Origin: a bacterium
GTDB taxonomy: Bacteria; Auribacterota; JABMQX01
Assembly (NCBI GenBank): GCA_013203085.1
Contig: JABMQX010000717.1
Location: 1 to 5,234 of the forward strand
DNA: 5,234 bases
Reading direction: 5' to 3'
Numbering within the stretch: position 1 is the stretch's first letter; each line of letters starts with the position of its first letter. This document shows, in pieces, positions 4,506-5,234 of the stretch. Under the pieces are notes generated by a model. That model was given only the letters and a program-made list of their open reading frames with translations. It was not told the origin of the DNA and did no database searches. The translations under genes and the position numbers were made by a program.

Positions 4506-5234
4506 AATCAACGAAGAATATGGACATACTCCCAACCGGATGAGGAAATCTGCCGCGACATGGCACAGGAGTTTTCTCTTCACCCTGCCGTGGTGGCTGT
4601 TCTCTACAACCGTGGAATTCGCACCGATCTCCAGGTCCGGACGTTTCTTCGAGGAAATGTTGATGACCTTTACGATCCTTTCTTGATGAAGGACATGGAA
4701 AAAGGTGTGGACCGTATTCTCGCGGCGGCCGCCCGGGATGAAAAAGTCACCATATACGGTGATTTCGATGTTGACGGTCTGACCAGCACGCATGTCCTCG
4801 GACGCTTCCTTTCATCGCTTGGCTTAGAATGCACGTATTACGTCCCGAACAGGCTTGTTGAAGGATACGGCCTGTCCCCGAAAGGCATCTCAAAGCGCCA
4901 CGCCGAGGGAGCCACACTCCTGATTACCGTTGACTGCGGAATATCTTCTGTGGAGGAGGTGGCTTACGCTACTAACCTCGGAATGGACGTCATCGTCTGC
5001 GACCATCATGAGCCGGAGCCGGTCCTCCCGCGATGCTGCGCGGTTATTGACCCCAAACGTCCGGATTGCACCTACCCCTTTTCAGAACTGGCAGGCGTCG
5101 GAGTCGTTTACAAGCTCTGCCAGGCCCTGCTGGCGAGGCTGCTCCCTCGCGGAACCGGTGGGGAGGAAATCGAGACCGTGTCAGCCACAGAAGAGGCCGG
5201 TCCACAGGCGAGCCCCCGCGCCCTCCTCCAACAG
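4503..5234 (+). CDS. recJ: RecJ single-stranded-DNA-specific 5'-3' exonuclease, N-terminal part (3' truncated)
   Basis: The window contains 244 codons, under half of a typical RecJ of about 560-580 residues. The DHH phosphoesterase core is clear. In order: an N-terminal segment with LHPAVVAVLYNRGI (26-39), motif I YGDFDVDG (85-92, metal-binding Asp87, Asp89, Asp91), VPNRLVEGYGL (114-124), ITVDCGI (141-147, Asp144), CDHHEP (166-171), VIDPKRPDCTYPF (181-193) and LAGVGVVYKL (196-205). RecJ degrades single-stranded DNA from 5' ends in the cytoplasm, acting in RecFOR recombination and in mismatch and base-excision repair with metal cofactors. The DHHA1 and OB-type domains would lie beyond the window. 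After LAGVGVVYKLCQALL the chain enters a Gly/Glu/Ala/Pro-rich stretch (about 215-244) where many RecJ proteins proceed directly toward the LDLVALGT segment, so a linker insertion is likely. The start is GTG. It follows secDF in the same direction with a 238-base gap, so it may be a separate transcription unit. Confidence 0.95.
   Translation, partial: MNQRRIWTYSQPDEEICRDMAQEFSLHPAVVAVLYNRGIRTDLQVRTFLRGNVDDLYDPFLMKDMEKGVDRILAAAARDEKVTIYGDFDVDGLTSTHVLGRFLSSLGLECTYYVPNRLVEGYGLSPKGISKRHAEGATLLITVDCGISSVEEVAYATNLGMDVIVCDHHEPEPVLPRCCAVIDPKRPDCTYPFSELAGVGVVYKLCQALLARLLPRGTGGEEIETVSATEEAGPQASPRALLQQ

Noticed and set aside
3976..4566. 196-codon minus-strand open frame across the secDF end and recJ start
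   Set aside because: It is antisense to the conserved SecF C terminus and the recJ N terminus and has no recognisable domain.

Overview
The window holds four protein genes, all on the plus strand: the last 44 codons of a 2-oxo-acid dehydrogenase E2 acyltransferase, an intact yajC, an intact fused secDF, and the first 244 codons of recJ. Moderate-to-high GC, good Shine-Dalgarno sites, a single-chain SecDF and a separate YajC point to a bacterium. The SecDF fusion, its large extra periplasmic segment and the gene order do not look like a model enterobacterium and would suit a metagenome-derived or candidate-phylum lineage. I cannot name the taxon from sequence alone.

Layout. Bases 2-136 are the end of the E2 gene, with its DHRxxDG catalytic motif. 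Bases 137-840 are a 704-base stretch with no convincing protein gene. It holds several interlocking inverted repeats, the best being a 15-pair helix closing a foldable 151-base segment (432-582). It ends with a terminator-like hairpin (667-704) and then a good sigma70-type promoter (709-737). From there the leader (about 743-840), yajC (841-1194) and secDF (1319-4264) read as one operon. The 124-base yajC-secDF gap carries two stem-loops, one touching the secDF ribosome binding site. A 238-base gap with a second terminator-like hairpin separates secDF from recJ (GTG start at 4503), which runs off the window end.

Function. YajC and SecDF are accessory subunits of the Sec holotranslocon. SecDF uses the proton gradient to help pull exported proteins through SecYEG from the periplasmic side, and YajC associates with it. 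RecJ (single-strand 5'-3' exonuclease) and the E2 fragment (central carbon metabolism) are functionally unrelated neighbours.

The coding part is mostly ordinary housekeeping. Two things deserve a second look: the structured, gene-free 704-base region, as a possible unannotated RNA, and the roughly 180-residue insertion after SecDF's first membrane helix, which contains an ungapped tandem duplication. I saw no mobile element, CRISPR array, tRNA, rRNA or defence gene.
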